Part shown: positions 48,276-62,454 of the stretch, piece by piece
How the letters are laid out: each line of letters starts with the position of its first letter
How positions within the stretch are numbered: the first letter of the stretch is position 1
Source of the DNA: Rusavskia elegans
Lineage: Eukaryota; Ascomycota; Lecanoromycetes; Teloschistales; Teloschistaceae
Direction: 5' to 3'
NCBI GenBank assembly: GCA_011316305.1
Contig: SAUG01000060.1
Coordinates: 310,001-374,000 of the forward strand
Length of the DNA: 64,000 nucleotides
The notes under the pieces: model-generated
Told to the model about the DNA's origin: nothing
Database searches by the model: none
What the model saw: only the letters and a program-made list of their open reading frames with translations
Made by a program: the position numbers and the translations under genes

Positions 48276-50479
48276 TAAATTCGAGACGGGTTTATATATA
48301 TCCTGTTTCGAGAGATATTCAAAATTTAAAAAGTGAAATTTCGATAGATAAAAACTCGAACAGTATTTGTAGTACTAGATTCTATTTTGTAAACGAATTT
48401 AAAGAAAATCTATATATAGGTCTAAAATTATTTCTCGTTTTTATATCCAAAAATAAAGTTTAGCAGCCGCCGAAGAACGAAAACGATAGATAGCGATTTT
48501 TAATTATATGACGGCGATATCTCTGGATTGTTTAATAGAATAGAATATAATAGAAAAAAGTTAGCTTAATACATTCAAATAAATAGTATTATAAACTAAC
48601 TTTAATCTTTTAAATCTCGGGAACAGGCCTAGCTATAAGAAAAAAAAGAAAGCGGGAATTATTAAAAACGGAGACGAAAAGACGTATATTATTAAAGAAT
48701 ATCTTTTAACGTTCTAATAGACTTTTAACTTTAATATAACCAGATAGAAATAGATTTGTATTTATTTATTTTTTGAAAATGGTATTTTTAATATTTAGTT
48801 TACATAGAGTTTATCACTCCGTGGATTTTATTAAAAATCTATAGAGAATAAAAAGGTTTCGTTATTACTATATCGCGTATAATTAGTAGAAATCATTATA
48901 TCAAACTTTTAGTAAAGTAATTGTATAATAGTATATTTTTAAAATATTCGTATAAATAGGTATTTATATAACAAAATTTATTCGTCCAGTCAAATTCTAA
49001 AATATAAAATAAATTTCCAATTTATAATTAATAGAATTGAACGTATAGTAGAAATATCGTTTTATCGTCGAAAAAACCGTAATAGTAGATTTTTATCTTT
49101 ATTATTTGTCAATTACGCTACCTGCTTTCGAGATTTAAAACTAAAAGAATAACGAAATTTATCGTTAGATTTCTTTAAATAAATAAGTAGATCTATCGAA
49201 ATAAATTCGATTCAACTCTAATAAAGCTTTTAGCCTTTTATTTATAAAACGAAAAGAAATTTATATATTACTTCTTTCGTCCAATTCTATTTTTTTTGAT
49301 AATTCCACTTTTGTTCTAATTATTAATATTCTATATACGTGATCTATTTCGTATTACTAGCTTCAAAAAAGATACAAATCGATACCAACTTGTATTTAAA
49401 TATAATAAAGATTATCTAACGAATATATATAAAATCTATAATTCGAAAAAAAAGAAATTATAGTTACTATATTTATAGTATAATTATAAAGTAATTTGTC
49501 TAGTTAATTATAATCTATTATACAATCATTAATCGAAGCTAGTAAAATACTAAAACCAAATCTAATACCGTATATATATATCTTTTAGATATTACGAACG
49601 TTTGAAAAAAAACTTCCTCTAGTAATATTATATTAAATAATTTTATTCGTATTTTGGCTATCGTAAATACGTTTTTTTTTTTCATTTTAATAGATAATAA
49701 TCTAATAATTTAACAAAGTCGAATTAGCTAATACTACTTTTACTTTCGAAAACAAATCTTTTAATTATAAAGCGGAAGATTTTAATATCTACGTCAATAT
49801 ATTTAAAATTCGTTTAACTAGTACGACAAAACAACTAATAAAATGAAAATAGTTTATATCTAATTCGAGTAATTTTCAAAAAAGTTTTTTTTAGTATATT
49901 AACTACTAACGTTTCGATAATATATACTACTTTCTTTAATTAACAATTTTTACGCCAATCTTTTACAATTTAAAATTCTAGTTTTAATTCGTTTGTTTTT
50001 TTTTCTACCGTCTAGGTTTATAACTCGGCTTTTTATATTTTTTACTACTAGATCGACCTTTACTTTTTAAATTTTATTAATTTTCTTCTACGTTCCTTTT
50101 TTGGAACTATATTTCTTATAATCCGTTAAAAAGAAAATTCTAGTTTTAATTAAAACTATATTGGTGTTAGCGGTATTAAATATTACGAGTTAATAATCAA
50201 AAAAAATCGTATTAATATAATCCGCCCGTCGTCTATATTTAAATTTGAATCGACGGGATTATATAATAATATTAATTTATATTATATAATTTTTATTCGC
50301 GATCTAAAATTAGAAAAAGCCGTTTTATTATTATTATATTTCTTTTCTTATTTTACCGTTTGTCTTTCTTAATTACCATTCGGTAATACTATTAATATCA
50401 AGATTTAACATTTTTTAAAAATTATATTATTGGTACTATAGTATCCCGAATTAAACTTTTTCCGCTATTAACTATATGA

Positions 50480-50635
50480 GACTGGCCACTTCGGTCCAAA
50501 GTAGCGACTCGACTTCGCGATAAACGCGGCTAACGCGTCTAAATTACCAGTTAAAGTTAATTTCCATTCTAATACGGTTAGAAACTCGGGTCGATTTCTC
50601 CGATCCGGGTTCGAAATCCGACAAAACGGCCAGAT
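50480..50635. mobile_element. Inverted-repeat MITE family, short copy
   Basis: Starts GACTGGCCACTTCGGTCC and ends ..CCGACAAAACGGCCAGAT. The ends match the family, but only about 156 bp remain. Flanking TA is not clean. Confidence 0.5.
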
Positions 50636-51575
50636 TAAATTATATTACTTTTAATTTCATCCGGCGATTTTTCATTACTATCGCTAGTATTTTCTTTTCT
50701 ATTACCGAAAAAAAATAAAAGCTTGAAGATATAAAAATTATAAAATACCGGAAATTTAAAAAATAGAATCGTATAATAGTATTTTTTATCAAAAAAAAAT
50801 AATTCTAAATATCATAAATCTAGTTATCTTTTTTATTAGAATTCTTTTTCTTTAATTAAAAAAAGTAACTTCTTTGTTTTGATTCTAATTTCTATTTAAA
50901 TACAATTCACTTTCGAAATATCTATAACGGTTTTCCGACAATTAATTCCTAGATTCTAACTTTTTATAATATTTTTACGTTTTTTTTAAATTTTTTTAAA
51001 ATTACTAGGAATTATATTCCGTAGATTAAAATATTCATTCAATTAAATATTCTATAATGAAAACTCCGTTTTAACTTTTTTTTAGTCGTATAAATTTATT
51101 ATTTATAATATTTTTATATTCCTAATTTTTTTGATTTTCGATAAAGTTAGATAAAGAAGATATTGGTTATTTATTATAATTACGATAGTTGATTTTTGTA
51201 ACTAAAAAAACATAAACAATAGTATAGATTCTAGATATATTAGAAAAAACTAACTAATATACCTTTAAAAGAAATCGTTTCAGAATTCGAAAAAAAACTA
51301 GCGTATTTAAATCTAATTTTTCGCGATTATTTAAATATTAAATTTTTTTAAATAGTTATATTAATTTATTCAATTTCTTCTAGTTTACTAATACTTTAAA
51401 GTATAATATTTTGGTTGATTTTTCTATATTTTCTACTATTTCTTTAATAGCTTTTTACGAATTTTTTTATAAATTTTCTATTTTTTTCTCGCCGCCGGTA
51501 CTTTTATACTTACTATTTTCTTTTTTTTAAAGTTGTTTTTATTTTTAAACGTTAAATTAGTATTGTATTTTTTTA

Positions 51576-51755
51576 GACTGACTGTTTCGATATAGATTCT
51601 TGTCGATATTTCGGAAATCCGATCCAATTTTTAATAATTTAGTTCGATGCGAACTACTAAATAGTTTAAATCGGTTTCTAATATTAAAATCGAAATTCGG
51701 ATCCGATTATAAAAAAGAAACTAATAGAAATTCCGTCCGACCCGATTTATAGTTA
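51576..51755. mobile_element. Inverted-repeat MITE family, truncated copy
   Basis: Begins GACTGACTGTTTCGATATAG after a TA and contains the TCGGATCCGATT words of the family. No matching right end is visible, so the copy is truncated or decayed. Confidence 0.4.
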
Positions 51756-53279
51756 TAATAGAGAATCGAATACTATAGGTTTTAAAAACTATAATTACTT
51801 TAATTAGACGAATTTAGTTATTATGAATTGTTTAAATAATATAAAAAAGTAATATTTTCTAAATAATATCAATTCAAAAGACATTTAATTTAATTTTTTT
51901 AAAATACTTTCTAACTTTTTTTTCAAAATATTCTATTTTTTAAATAATATTCTATTTTCTAGTTTAATTCGATTATATATATTCTATAGCTTTTTTTAAA
52001 TTTATTCTGATTCTAAATAAATAGTTGGATAATCGTATTTTAATATTATTATCTAAATTTTACTTTAGAGATATTTAAATTTAATTCTATTGATAAACTT
52101 TTTTTATAAAATTTAAAATCTTTTCTATTTCTACCGAGGATATTAGATAAATGAATATATTATAAACTATTTATATAAATTTTATAAAATTTGAATCGTT
52201 ATTTTTCTAAAATATCTAATTTAGATTATCTTCGGTAATGGAAACGCGAAAATATTAATTAGCTTCGAAAATAGCTATTTAAAATAACTAGAATTATCGA
52301 AAAAGACTATTTAGAATGGATAAAATAGAATTTAGGCAAATTTAAAAAAATTGGGAGTTTATTAGCTTTTTATATTAGTATTATAATATATTTCTTCCCT
52401 ATATTTAAGGCGTTTTAGTATTAAATAAATTAGTAGCGACCCTATAGTATTTATTAAAATATTTTTTAAATACGATTCGATATCTATTTTTATATCTCGA
52501 ATAGTTTTCTATTTTTTTAGTATTGTTTTTTATCCTAGTCTCGATAATAGCTAAACTTTACTATAGAATCTAGATTATCTATTGAATTATTAAATTATAT
52601 ATTTTTACTATTAATAAAAAATAGTATTTTATTAATTTTATATTAGTTTTTCAATAATCTAATAATATTATTTTTTTATTAATATAATTTTACAATCGAA
52701 CTATTTTTTCTATTCTAGTAAAATAATCGAAAAAAGTACTATAAAATCGGAATACTATATAAAATCTAATATCTATAGTTTTTAAAAAAAATAAAATAAA
52801 TTTATAACATTTGTAGTATACTATTTACAAAGAAAAAATATAATTATTTATTAATATTAAAAGTAATCTTTTATATTGATAGATTCTATATATTTTATTT
52901 TATAAACATTTTAATAAATTAGTATAATGTTAAAATAAACGGCAGTTTAGATAAAGCTCGCGCTGAAGTTTATACCGAGACTCGCGCTAAAATAGTATAA
53001 ATTATATAATTTATATTAAAGTTTTAATATATAAAACGTTCTAAAAACTCGTATAAAAAGATTATAAATTAGATAATTTATATTAAAGCTTTAGTACGTT
53101 AGTTTAACTTAGAAGATAAAAACTCTATATAGAATCTTTATCTACTTTTTAATGAATTAAATAAATAGTTTTATTTCTATAGTTTACTCTATATTTTTAA
53201 AATGTATATTAACTTTAATAGAATTTAAATCCGAGTTTCTAATAGTATTTTCTAATATAATTAATATCTATAGTAATTT

Positions 53280-53770
53280 CTAAGCCGTCTAGACCGATAT
53301 CGGGCTTTAGATTACTATAGCCCGTAAAGGGCTAGTATATACCGTTCGATAGAAAAATAGTATCGGAATCTAGTATCGAGAAACTAGATATTCTAAATAA
53401 TATATTTAAATCGAAAATAGAACCGGAATAATCCGGTTATATTATTACTATTTAGAAATCTTCGGAAAAATTCCGGCCTAAATAAAAAGTAATATTTACT
53501 ACGCGGAATAATATAATTAAATCGAAAGTAAAGTTTTTAATTTAATTAGATTTTAATATAATTTAATATTAATTAATATCCGAAAAGGAGACCCGATCTA
53601 AAAAAACAATATCTAATACGCGAAATAATAGATTTAAATCGAAATTAAAATCTATATATTAAAAGAAAATTAATATAATCTAGTTTAAAAAGTTATCGTA
53701 CGATAGAACGAAGAAAAGCGACTATTAATACGCCGAATAGTATATTTAGATAGTAGTAAATAGAATCGAA
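53280..53770. repeat. Imperfect tandem array, ~110-120-bp spacing
   Basis: The motif acgcgGAATAATATATTTAAATCGAAA recurs in mutated form near 53393, 53500, 53618 and 53730, with GC-richer linkers. It may be a decayed coding repeat of about 37-39 residues or a satellite. Confidence 0.4.
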
Positions 53771-54507
53771 TAATCTAAACTAGTAGTATTACCGTATTAA
53801 CTAAACTATCCGGTAGCTATATTTAAATTTAAAATAAATAAACCAGCGATATCGATTTATCTATATAGATATAGAAATAGAAATTTAATTATTTAAAAAT
53901 TTATAGAAATCTAGTTATTCGATTTAATAAAATATAAAACTTCTTTACCGACGGATTTTATAACTTTTTTAATTATTTTACTATTGATTATTTCCATAAT
54001 TTTTTATAAATTTATTTCTATATTTACTATAGCTGACAAATTTATTAATTCCAAATAGTAATATATCGCTATTTTTATTTATAAAAATAAAAAACAACTA
54101 GTTTAATATTATATAAATCTATATAGAATCGAAGGATTTCTAATATATCGTCTAGTAGCGTCCTATTCAAATTTTAGTATAAATAAAAATTTTTATACTA
54201 GCGCTTCCGGAAAAACTATTCGCCGGTTTATTAAATAACTTTATAAAATAAAAAAATAATATAGAAATTAAATTTGTTTTTTTATAATATATCGATATAG
54301 ACGACTACCGAACTATCCGAAAGTTTTCTACCGCTAGAATAATATAACAGGCCTTAAAAGCGAAATATAAAGATTATTTCTAAATTACTATTACATCTAC
54401 GATTCTATTGAAATATTTTCAAAGATTAGTTAGATAAGCGAGTCTAATTATCTATAGCCGTCTATAGCCGCTATCTAAATAATAAAATTACTTTTATTTA
54501 ATTATTT

Positions 54508-55510
54508 GTTTTGATTTTAGTGCCCGGTAAACCAGTGGTTCGATAAATAAATTAAACGTTAATATACTAGTATTAAATATACGGTAGTAGAATTTATACT
54601 CTAGTTTAATTAACGTAAATAACGATTCTTTCTATAGAATTTTAATTTAAATTTACTTAGTAATATAATATATTCTTCTACCGATAACTTAACGTAGAAA
54701 TTCTTATAGATAAATATACTTTATAGTTATCGTTTCTTTTTCTTTTACTAGTAATAAGAACTCTATAATACTATATCTTCGCAAGTACTATAATTTACTA
54801 AAAGCTTTTACGTACGTATCTATTCCCGTAACAGCTATAGCTATAAACTCAACTAGACGGTAGTATCTATACGTAGTAACTATGTCTATCCGCGCAGTCG
54901 TCGACTACTTTATTATAGCTAGAGCAACCTATTTCGACTTTAACTTAAATCTCTTCTTTACCGCCTTTAAAATACGCTATCCGACCTCTCTACCGCCCTT
55001 TAGTCTAATCGACCGGGTAAAGCTTCTAGCTATAGTAGCTAGCGTACTAACTAGCGACCTTTTTAAAGCTAGATAGGCTGAAGAATACCTTAATAGTTTA
55101 GCGGAGCGTTTAGATACGGGTTATATAATAAGTACGGCCGATACGACGAATATAGATAATTACTTCGCAGTATAATAGATAGATATAGCAGAAATATTAG
55201 ATATTCCTAATTATTTATAACGTCGAGGAAGGACTAGATATATAGTATTTAAACTGGACCGAAAACTGCGAGTGACGAAGTTATAGTTATATAGTAGAAG
55301 ATTCGTAATCGAATAAAAAAGGAAATAGTCAAATAGAAGTAATTAACTGCGCTGCAAATCTTGCTTGACGAACTGTATACCTTTGGCTGTGAAAATTTCT
55401 TTGCTGCACGTGAAATACAACAATCGTTGCCGTATATAACGTTGATCAAATATATATATATATATATATATATGAAAACTCAATATAATTCCAAATAGAA
55501 ACTTTCTAGG
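54508..55510 (+). repeat. Repeat B, copy 3, with clean 64-codon frame
   Basis: Begins GTTTTGATTTTAGTGCCC and ends after a (TA)n tract and ATAATTCC. The frame 54882-55076 is open here (SIRAVVDYFIIARATYFDF, ending RVKLLAIVASVLTSD) and is the best preserved version of the peptide found in all three copies. Past the TAG it continues LNSLAERLDTGY. Its last ~155 bp resemble 59326-59480. Protein family not recognised. Confidence 0.65.
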
Positions 55511-56480
55511 AAGGAATTACTTTTATATTTATCTAAACCGCGATAATAAATAATAAATTATTTTTATTTTTTAAAAAACTAGCAGAAATCCGATTTCTAA
55601 ATAAAATACCGATTACGAATTTCTTTTTTAGAATCTAGAAAAGACTCGATATAATAATAGACTTCGGAATACTTTTTAAAAACGTTCGAAATATTAGAAT
55701 AGAATTTATTTTTTTTATCTTTAAAACGTTTCACTATAAGGAAATTAGTAAAGAAAATAGATAGAAAGAAAAACAATATAAATAGTATTAGAAATTAAAA
55801 GATTATAGAATTTTTAAACCCGTATATATTTATTATAAATATTACTATCGACTTCGATTTTATATTTTTTTAAAGAATTGTAGATATATAAAAATAAAGA
55901 AAAGATATTATAATATCTTTTAATTAAATATAAATAAAAACATTAATCGATTTCTTTTTAAAACGTATAATAAAAATATTAATAAAAGTAAAAAAGAAAG
56001 AAGAAATTAGGCCTTTTTATATCCTATAGACGGAAACTATACTAGATAAAAATGAAATAGAAAAGGCTAAATTAGATCTATAATTCTATAGAAGTACTTT
56101 AGAAAATTAGCTAGATAAGTAATTCTAATTATCTATAGCCGTCTATAGTCGCTATAGCCGATTATTTTAATATAACTTTAAGTAGACGGCTATCTAACGG
56201 TATTATCGGTTACTTTTAATATATATATCGTCTATTACCTCTATAGATAGGTTCTTTCGTTAGTTATTAATATAATTTTTAAATATCTTTTGTTATTTTC
56301 TTCTAAATTACTTTCGTAACGAAAAGATTTTATAATATTATAATCTAATCTTTATAGCTATATAGAACTAGTTATAATAATCTACGCTAGAATTCTTTTA
56401 CTATTTAATAGTTCGGACTACGCCTACGGCTATAGCTAGACTCGAACGTAACGCCTTTTAATATACAAGGACGTTATAAT
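55510..56480 (+). repeat. Repeat A, copy 2
   Basis: Direct copy of 1-1040 with RIP-type differences; also matches the partial inverted copy at 33690-34090. It lies between the LTR-like end of repeat B and the copia integrase remains, so it may be the leader and gag part of that element. Confidence 0.6.
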
Positions 56481-59480
56481 TACGAATCGGATAATATATA
56501 GCTAATATATTAATTTGAAAAAGAATTCCGATAAATTAACTAATATTATTATAGGCGATATCATTTTAATAGTATAAAAGCTTTTCGAATACGATCCTAT
56601 AATAAAATTAATAACTACAAAGAAATACCGATTATAAATCTTCCTAAATTTACTTCCGAGAAAATACTGGATTATTATTAATACTATCGATAGATAAAAC
56701 AACGTTAATTTTAACCGTATTATAAAAATCATTCAGAAAAAAAAAAGATTTTTATAAACAAACGAGTCTATTAATTAGATAAAAAATAGATCCGGTCGAC
56801 TATCTATATAGAGTTCGAGATTAAACTTTCGCGAGAAAAAATCTAGATTATATAAAAGGAACTTATTATCGGTTAAAAAAAATATTTTTAATATAATATT
56901 TCGGACTATATAATACGTAACTATTCTAAAAAAAAGAATTTTAATAGTTTAAGGTTAAATCAATATAAATAAAAAGATAAATTCTTTAAAAAAATAGATT
57001 ACCGGGTTTATAATACCGGATGTTTATCTAATAAAGAGTTTTTAATATCTTCTTTTCCCGAAAATAATAAAGACAAGGAAATAGACTATAAAATAACTAT
57101 TTATAAATAAAAAGTTCGCCGATAAACTTTTACTTTTTAGTATATTCTAGTTTATAGATTCCGGCGTTTTGTTTTGTATAACTAACTAATTCTAACCATT
57201 TAGACTATTTATAATCCCTATTAAACAGCGAGTTATTAAAGTTAGAAAAAAGATATTATATATTGATTACTGTAGAACTATTATATTATAATTACTAGAT
57301 AGTAATAAAAAATTATATATTAATGTTTTTTTATTCTATTATTCGGAATTAATTTTCTATCTGGAAAAAAGCAATATTAAAAAAACCTTATCAGTTATTT
57401 AATAGAAATTACCTTTAAATAAATAATATACAAAGTAAACGAGTTAATAAAACTAAAGAATAAAAATGAATATATATAGTTTTAGTAATTATATAAAATT
57501 TCTTTATTTATTAATCTATCTAGATCTATCTACTTTCGAAACTTCTATCTAGACCAATATTTAGACTAACTTTTATCTATCTGAATCTAGCCGGATCTTA
57601 ACTATTTCTTCTATTAACATTTTAAAGAAATAGATATTCTAAAAATATAAATACGACCTATAATATAGGCGTTTTAACTATTTTAATACCGTAGTAATTA
57701 TAAAAGTTAATAAAATTACTAATCTAGTAAAACTAATTCTAATAGTTCGAATTTTCGGCAGAATCTACGATATCTATACTAAAGTAAAAATAATAAATAG
57801 TAGAAACTACTATATTAGTATTCGTAAATCTAGAATCCTATATCTAATTTCTATTAACGTCTACGGCCTTTTTCTATTATTATATAAAAGCTACGAATAT
57901 TTCTTCCTAATTATCGATAACTATTTATATTTTAAATAGGCTCTATTAATAAATATTGGAAATAACTACTATATAGTTTTAATCTACTAGAGAAAAATTA
58001 TCGAATATTAAAACTATTCGCCTAAATAATATTCTAAAACTTTAAATAAATTAAAATATAGATATTTCCGCAGGCGTTTTATATTAAACTATCGTGCAGT
58101 ATTATTTTGATTAATATAATATTATAGAAGAATATATTTATACTATAGTAAATAATATTCCAACTATATTAACTAAAACTAATCTACTAATAGATTTCTA
58201 GTCTAAAACGGCGGAATCGGACGTATACGTTAGAAATCGAAACGAAAATAGATCTAAAGTTAATAGATAGCTAGTTTCGCTATATAAAGTCTTTAATAGA
58301 ATTAGATTTTAAATCTATTACTTTAAGATTTAAAGTTATAAATATAATTTCTTTATACCGTTAAAATTACTACTAATAGATTGTAGGGAAATTTATTTAT
58401 AAATCGAAATAGAATATATATATTCTTTAGCTATAATAATAAAACTAACTTTTAGTACCGTCTTTAGACTTCTAATATAAAGTCGGTAAATAAGGTTTAT
58501 ATTATTAAATTCGCCGAAAATATAAAAAAAAAAATAATCGAATTTATTTTTAATATCTAGATACGTAATAAACTTTCTAAAAAAAAATCTTATAGATAAT
58601 TCCCGAAAATGACTTTTACTATATTAATTAACGTTTCTATTATACTAGTCGATATTTAAATCGAAATTTAGCTATTCGTTTAGTCTAAAAATACTAATAT
58701 TTAGTCTACAGTTCTTTAAATCTAATATCTATTTCTAGAGTCTACTATTCCAGTTATATTAGTATTTTATTAATTTATTTATATAGCGATACCGAATTGG
58801 AGAAAAAAGACTAATAAAGATAATAATAATAACAAAGACTTTTATCGGAATAAGATTTCTAAAGTTAATATAGTATTTATTCTAACGTTTCTTGCCGTAA
58901 TAGATATAGATAACGGAAATAATAAAGAGATTATATAAACAATAGTTTATTTCGATATATAAAATTAATCGAATATTTTTCCGACGCTGTTAATATATAA
59001 ATTCCCGCTAGTCTGTCTATTTTAACAGATTTTAATTTTCGAAATCCGTCGGTTTTAAATATAATATTAAAGTTTTATATTCCGAATCCGTCGAAACTAT
59101 ATAGTTTTAGCGACTATATTAAATTTCTAGTAAAGACTTTTTCTCTACTAGATACTAAGCTAGTAGTTATCGAATATTTAGATAAATCAATAGACTGTCT
59201 AGATTCGGATATAACTATAGACGAAAATAAAGTAAAAAAAGTAAAAGATAGTATTACCGTCTAGTAGATAGTTCTAGAAGCTATATTAATAGCTTATAAT
59301 CGTGCGTATCTCGAACTGGTATAGAGAAATCCGCTGCAAACTTTACTTGACTTTTGACTGCGAAAATTCTTGACTGTACAAGCAATAATTATTATTGTCG
59401 TATAAAAACTACGGTGATGAAACGTATATATATAATGATTCAAATATAATTCCGAGCAGAGATTTTATAAAAGGCTAGAT
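56480..59480 (+). mobile_element. Decayed Ty1/copia-type retrotransposon remains
   Basis: Around 57846-57940 the frame reads INVYGLFLLLYKSYEYFFL then IIDNYLYFK. This fits the copia integrase core D-V-x-G-P..Y-F-L-x-x-I-D-D-Y-S-R after G-to-A changes (Asp to Asn twice). Further on, 58140-58200 reads like the region after the catalytic triad. I found no reverse transcriptase motif, so the element is truncated. LTR-like ends of about 155 bp may be 55346-55500 and 59326-59480, which share GCTGCAAA..CTTGAC and end ATAATTCC. Confidence 0.5.
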
Positions 59481-60629
59481 ATCTAATATAAAGGAATTAT
59501 ATTCTAAAATTTTTAAATTGGAATTAATTTACTCGTAGATAGTATAATAGCTATTAGAAATATCTATATAAATTACATATAGCCGATAGACTATATATTT
59601 AGACGAAATATTTATAGTAGTAGACTAAATCTCCTTTTTTCGACGATTTAAACTAGTAGATTTAAATCTAAACAAATTTAATATAGATATTAATTCTATA
59701 CGATTTAGTTAAAAATAGAATCGAATTTAATATAACTTTTCTTTTATAATTAAAATATATATATTAATACTTTACTATATTACCATAGGCTATTTAAATA
59801 GATATTTATTACTTTGATAAAAGATTATAAATTATATTATTAAGTTTTTGACTAAATTATTATATTAAATCGTTTTTTATAGTAGATATATAAAAAGAAC
59901 TGATTGTTATCGAATAGTCGAAAATTTTAAATTAGTTTTTATTTATAAATTCAAAAAGACTATCTATTATTAAAGGTATCTCGTTGACTTTTTACTATTA
60001 TTTCGACTATATATATTCTATAGATTTATTCGACTAGAAGAATTTAACTAATTTTATATATATTTTATTTTAAATATTAACTGTTATAAAATTACTAGAT
60101 TACAAATTTTTAAACTTTTTATTGTAATCTAGATTCTATGAAATGTATCTATTATTTTTCTAAAAGACTAGTATTAGATAGTCGGCTCGAATTGTATTAG
60201 CTATATTTTATCTCGTTAAAATAAATTAACTTTAAATAGTAAAATATTTATAGATTGATTTACCGCCTAGTTTATAGACTAGCTAGAATAGATTTCTTTT
60301 AGAAATAATTTATTTTTTAAAATTTGATTAGATATATCGGTCTAGATAAAATATATTTAGAATTAATTAATCGATTGGATGTTTTATATTGGTTTTAAAG
60401 ATTTAAAAAAAATATAATTAATATTTTAATAATAAATAATAGGAAAAAACAATATAGATATATAAATATAGACTTAAATATAATTAATTAATTGGAAATA
60501 AAAAATCGAAAACTATTTAAATAGTATCTGAAAAACAAGTATTATAATATAACTATTAGATAAAAGCGAAAATTACTTAATATTATAATATAGAAAAAAA
60601 GACTTTAGCGGTTTTAATAAATTAAATAC

Positions 60630-60775
60630 GAGTTTCCGGGTTCGATCCGGAACTAAATCGAATTTCATTCTAGAAAAATCTAATCCGATTCGGGTCGGAT
60701 CGGACTATTCTTTAACCCGATTCGAGTCGAGTCGAATTAGTTAATCTAGATTCGAAATCTAATCCGACGGCCAGT
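60630..60775. mobile_element. Inverted-repeat MITE family, right-end fragment
   Basis: Ends ..AATCCGACGGCCAGT followed by ATA and contains the family's CGGGTTCGATCCGG and TCGGGTCGGATCGG words. The left terminal repeat is absent. Confidence 0.45.
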
Positions 60776-61033
60776 ATAATTATATAATCTGTCTAAAAAT
60801 TATATTATTTCATATCTATTTACTGGTCCTTTTTTATTACTAATTCAACTAGTATAAACTACTACTAATTATCTAATACCGTAAAATAATATTAAAATTC
60901 GATAATCTATTAAATATAGCGATTTGTAAGCGAAATCAGAAATATATAGCTAATTAATAGAACTAGTAGTATTCTAAATCAAACTAGATGCTATCTATAT
61001 AATTTAAAATTTTAAAAAAGCTAGAAATAGATA

Positions 61034-61398
61034 GGCTGGCTATCGGATCGGATTTCGAACTCGGGTTAGAAAATTCTACGGTTCGATCCGATTCGCAAAA
61101 ACGTTAAACTCTAGTATAAAGATATAATTCTAGTATAATGATTATACTAGTTTTTTAAAAAAAAATTTCATTAATTAACTACGCTAGCTAGAAGGGTTTT
61201 AGTTAGATAAAATAAATTATCTAAATATAATATCTTTATAGATAAAATGTTAATCTATCAAAAAGAATATTTATCTATATATAGAAGGTTTAGCGGGTTA
61301 GATCGAGTTATAATTAGATATCCGGGTTAGTTCGATCCGTTAAAATTCGGGTCGGGTATCCGACAGTTCGACGGGAATCCAACCCGAAGTGACCAGAC
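61034..61398. mobile_element. TA-flanked inverted-repeat MITE, copy 4 (365 bp)
   Basis: Starts GGCTGGCTATCGGATCGG and ends ..CCGAAGTGACCAGAC, flanked by TA on both sides (61032-61033, 61399-61400). The internal 'ctacgctagctag' motif is present. It is shorter than the 451-bp members by about 86 bp. Confidence 0.65.
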
Positions 61399-62386
61399 TA
61401 AAAATAAAATATTTGAACAACGGCTTCTAATTAGTCCAAATAAAATTAAAAATAGCGACTTTTTTTACTTTTTTACTAAAATCTTTATCTACTATTTATT
61501 ATAAAATTAACGATTCGACTTTCTATTATATTCGTTATATATAGATTCGTTTTTTTAATTATTTTCGATAATCCAACGTATAGTTAGCTATCGCTAGAAA
61601 CCTCTAGAGTTTAGATATCGATATCGACGTATTTTATTAATTAGCTTTAGAATTCACTTATTACTATCGCGAACCCTAGCTTTACTGTAAACTATAATGA
61701 TTTAAACTAATAAATAACTTTACTATAGAGATTTTTCGAGCTATTAATATTTTTTAATTATAGTAGTATACGAAATAGAATGATCTTTTAAATACGGAAT
61801 CTATCTACGAATAATTTCGCTATTAAAGTTTTTAGTTTAATATTAATAGAAATAGCGCGAGTTTTATTAAAGATTTCGGAAGGATTTTTATTCTTTAATA
61901 CTATAAAAGGTATTTCGTCCCTTAATATTAGAATATAAAATAATAGAAAGATTTTATATATGTTGAAATTATATTTATAATAATATAAATTTCTAAAGGT
62001 TTCCGTTTATCGACGTATTTCTACTATATTCCGTATAGATCTAATCGTATTAATAGCTTTAATAACAGCTTTTTGATTAGTCGACGATATTATTACATAT
62101 AGTAATATTTACTCGATCGATAAAATAGATAGTATTTAGATAAATAGGGCGATCTATTTTAAAATAGATTTAAAAAATCTTTATATCAAATACGTCTTTT
62201 TATTTCTATTAACGGCTTGGATCATAGTAATATTTCTAATCTTTAATAGCTAGCGAGCGAATTCTACTACATTTTAACGGTTTATTTCGTATAAAATGGA
62301 ATTACGAAACCGTATATTAGTTATAAACTATAAAAAGTTAATTAGAATTTAATCGTAGTCTACTTTATATAGAAGTTTGTAACTAC

Positions 62387-62454
62387 TTTTAATTGTTTAC
62401 TAAAAAGAACCGGTAAATATTTTTAATTGTTTACTAAAAAGAACCGGTAAATAC
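62387..62454. repeat. Perfect 34-bp tandem duplication
   Basis: The unit ttttaattgtttactaaaaa..gaaccggtaaata (34 bp) occurs twice in a row, with only the last base differing. In a block where older copies differ at many sites this near identity implies a recent duplication or an assembly effect. Confidence 0.8.

Larger units (their letters stand above)
46330..52950. repeat. AT-rich block 4a, less CpA-depleted
   Basis: AT-rich with no gene, but CpA and TpG are clearly more common than in the other AT blocks (for example tcgtccagtcaaattc near 48983 and catcgttttttacg near 48033). TCGAA words are frequent. Contains two short members of the inverted-repeat family (50480-50635, and a truncated one from 51576) and a TCGAAC-type repeat at 48199-48275. 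No element coding region was recognised. Confidence 0.7.

Noticed and set aside
54882..55076. Stand-alone 64-residue gene
   Set aside because: It is part of a three-copy repeat in RIP-dead DNA and is closed in the other copies, so it is an element remnant and not a cellular gene.
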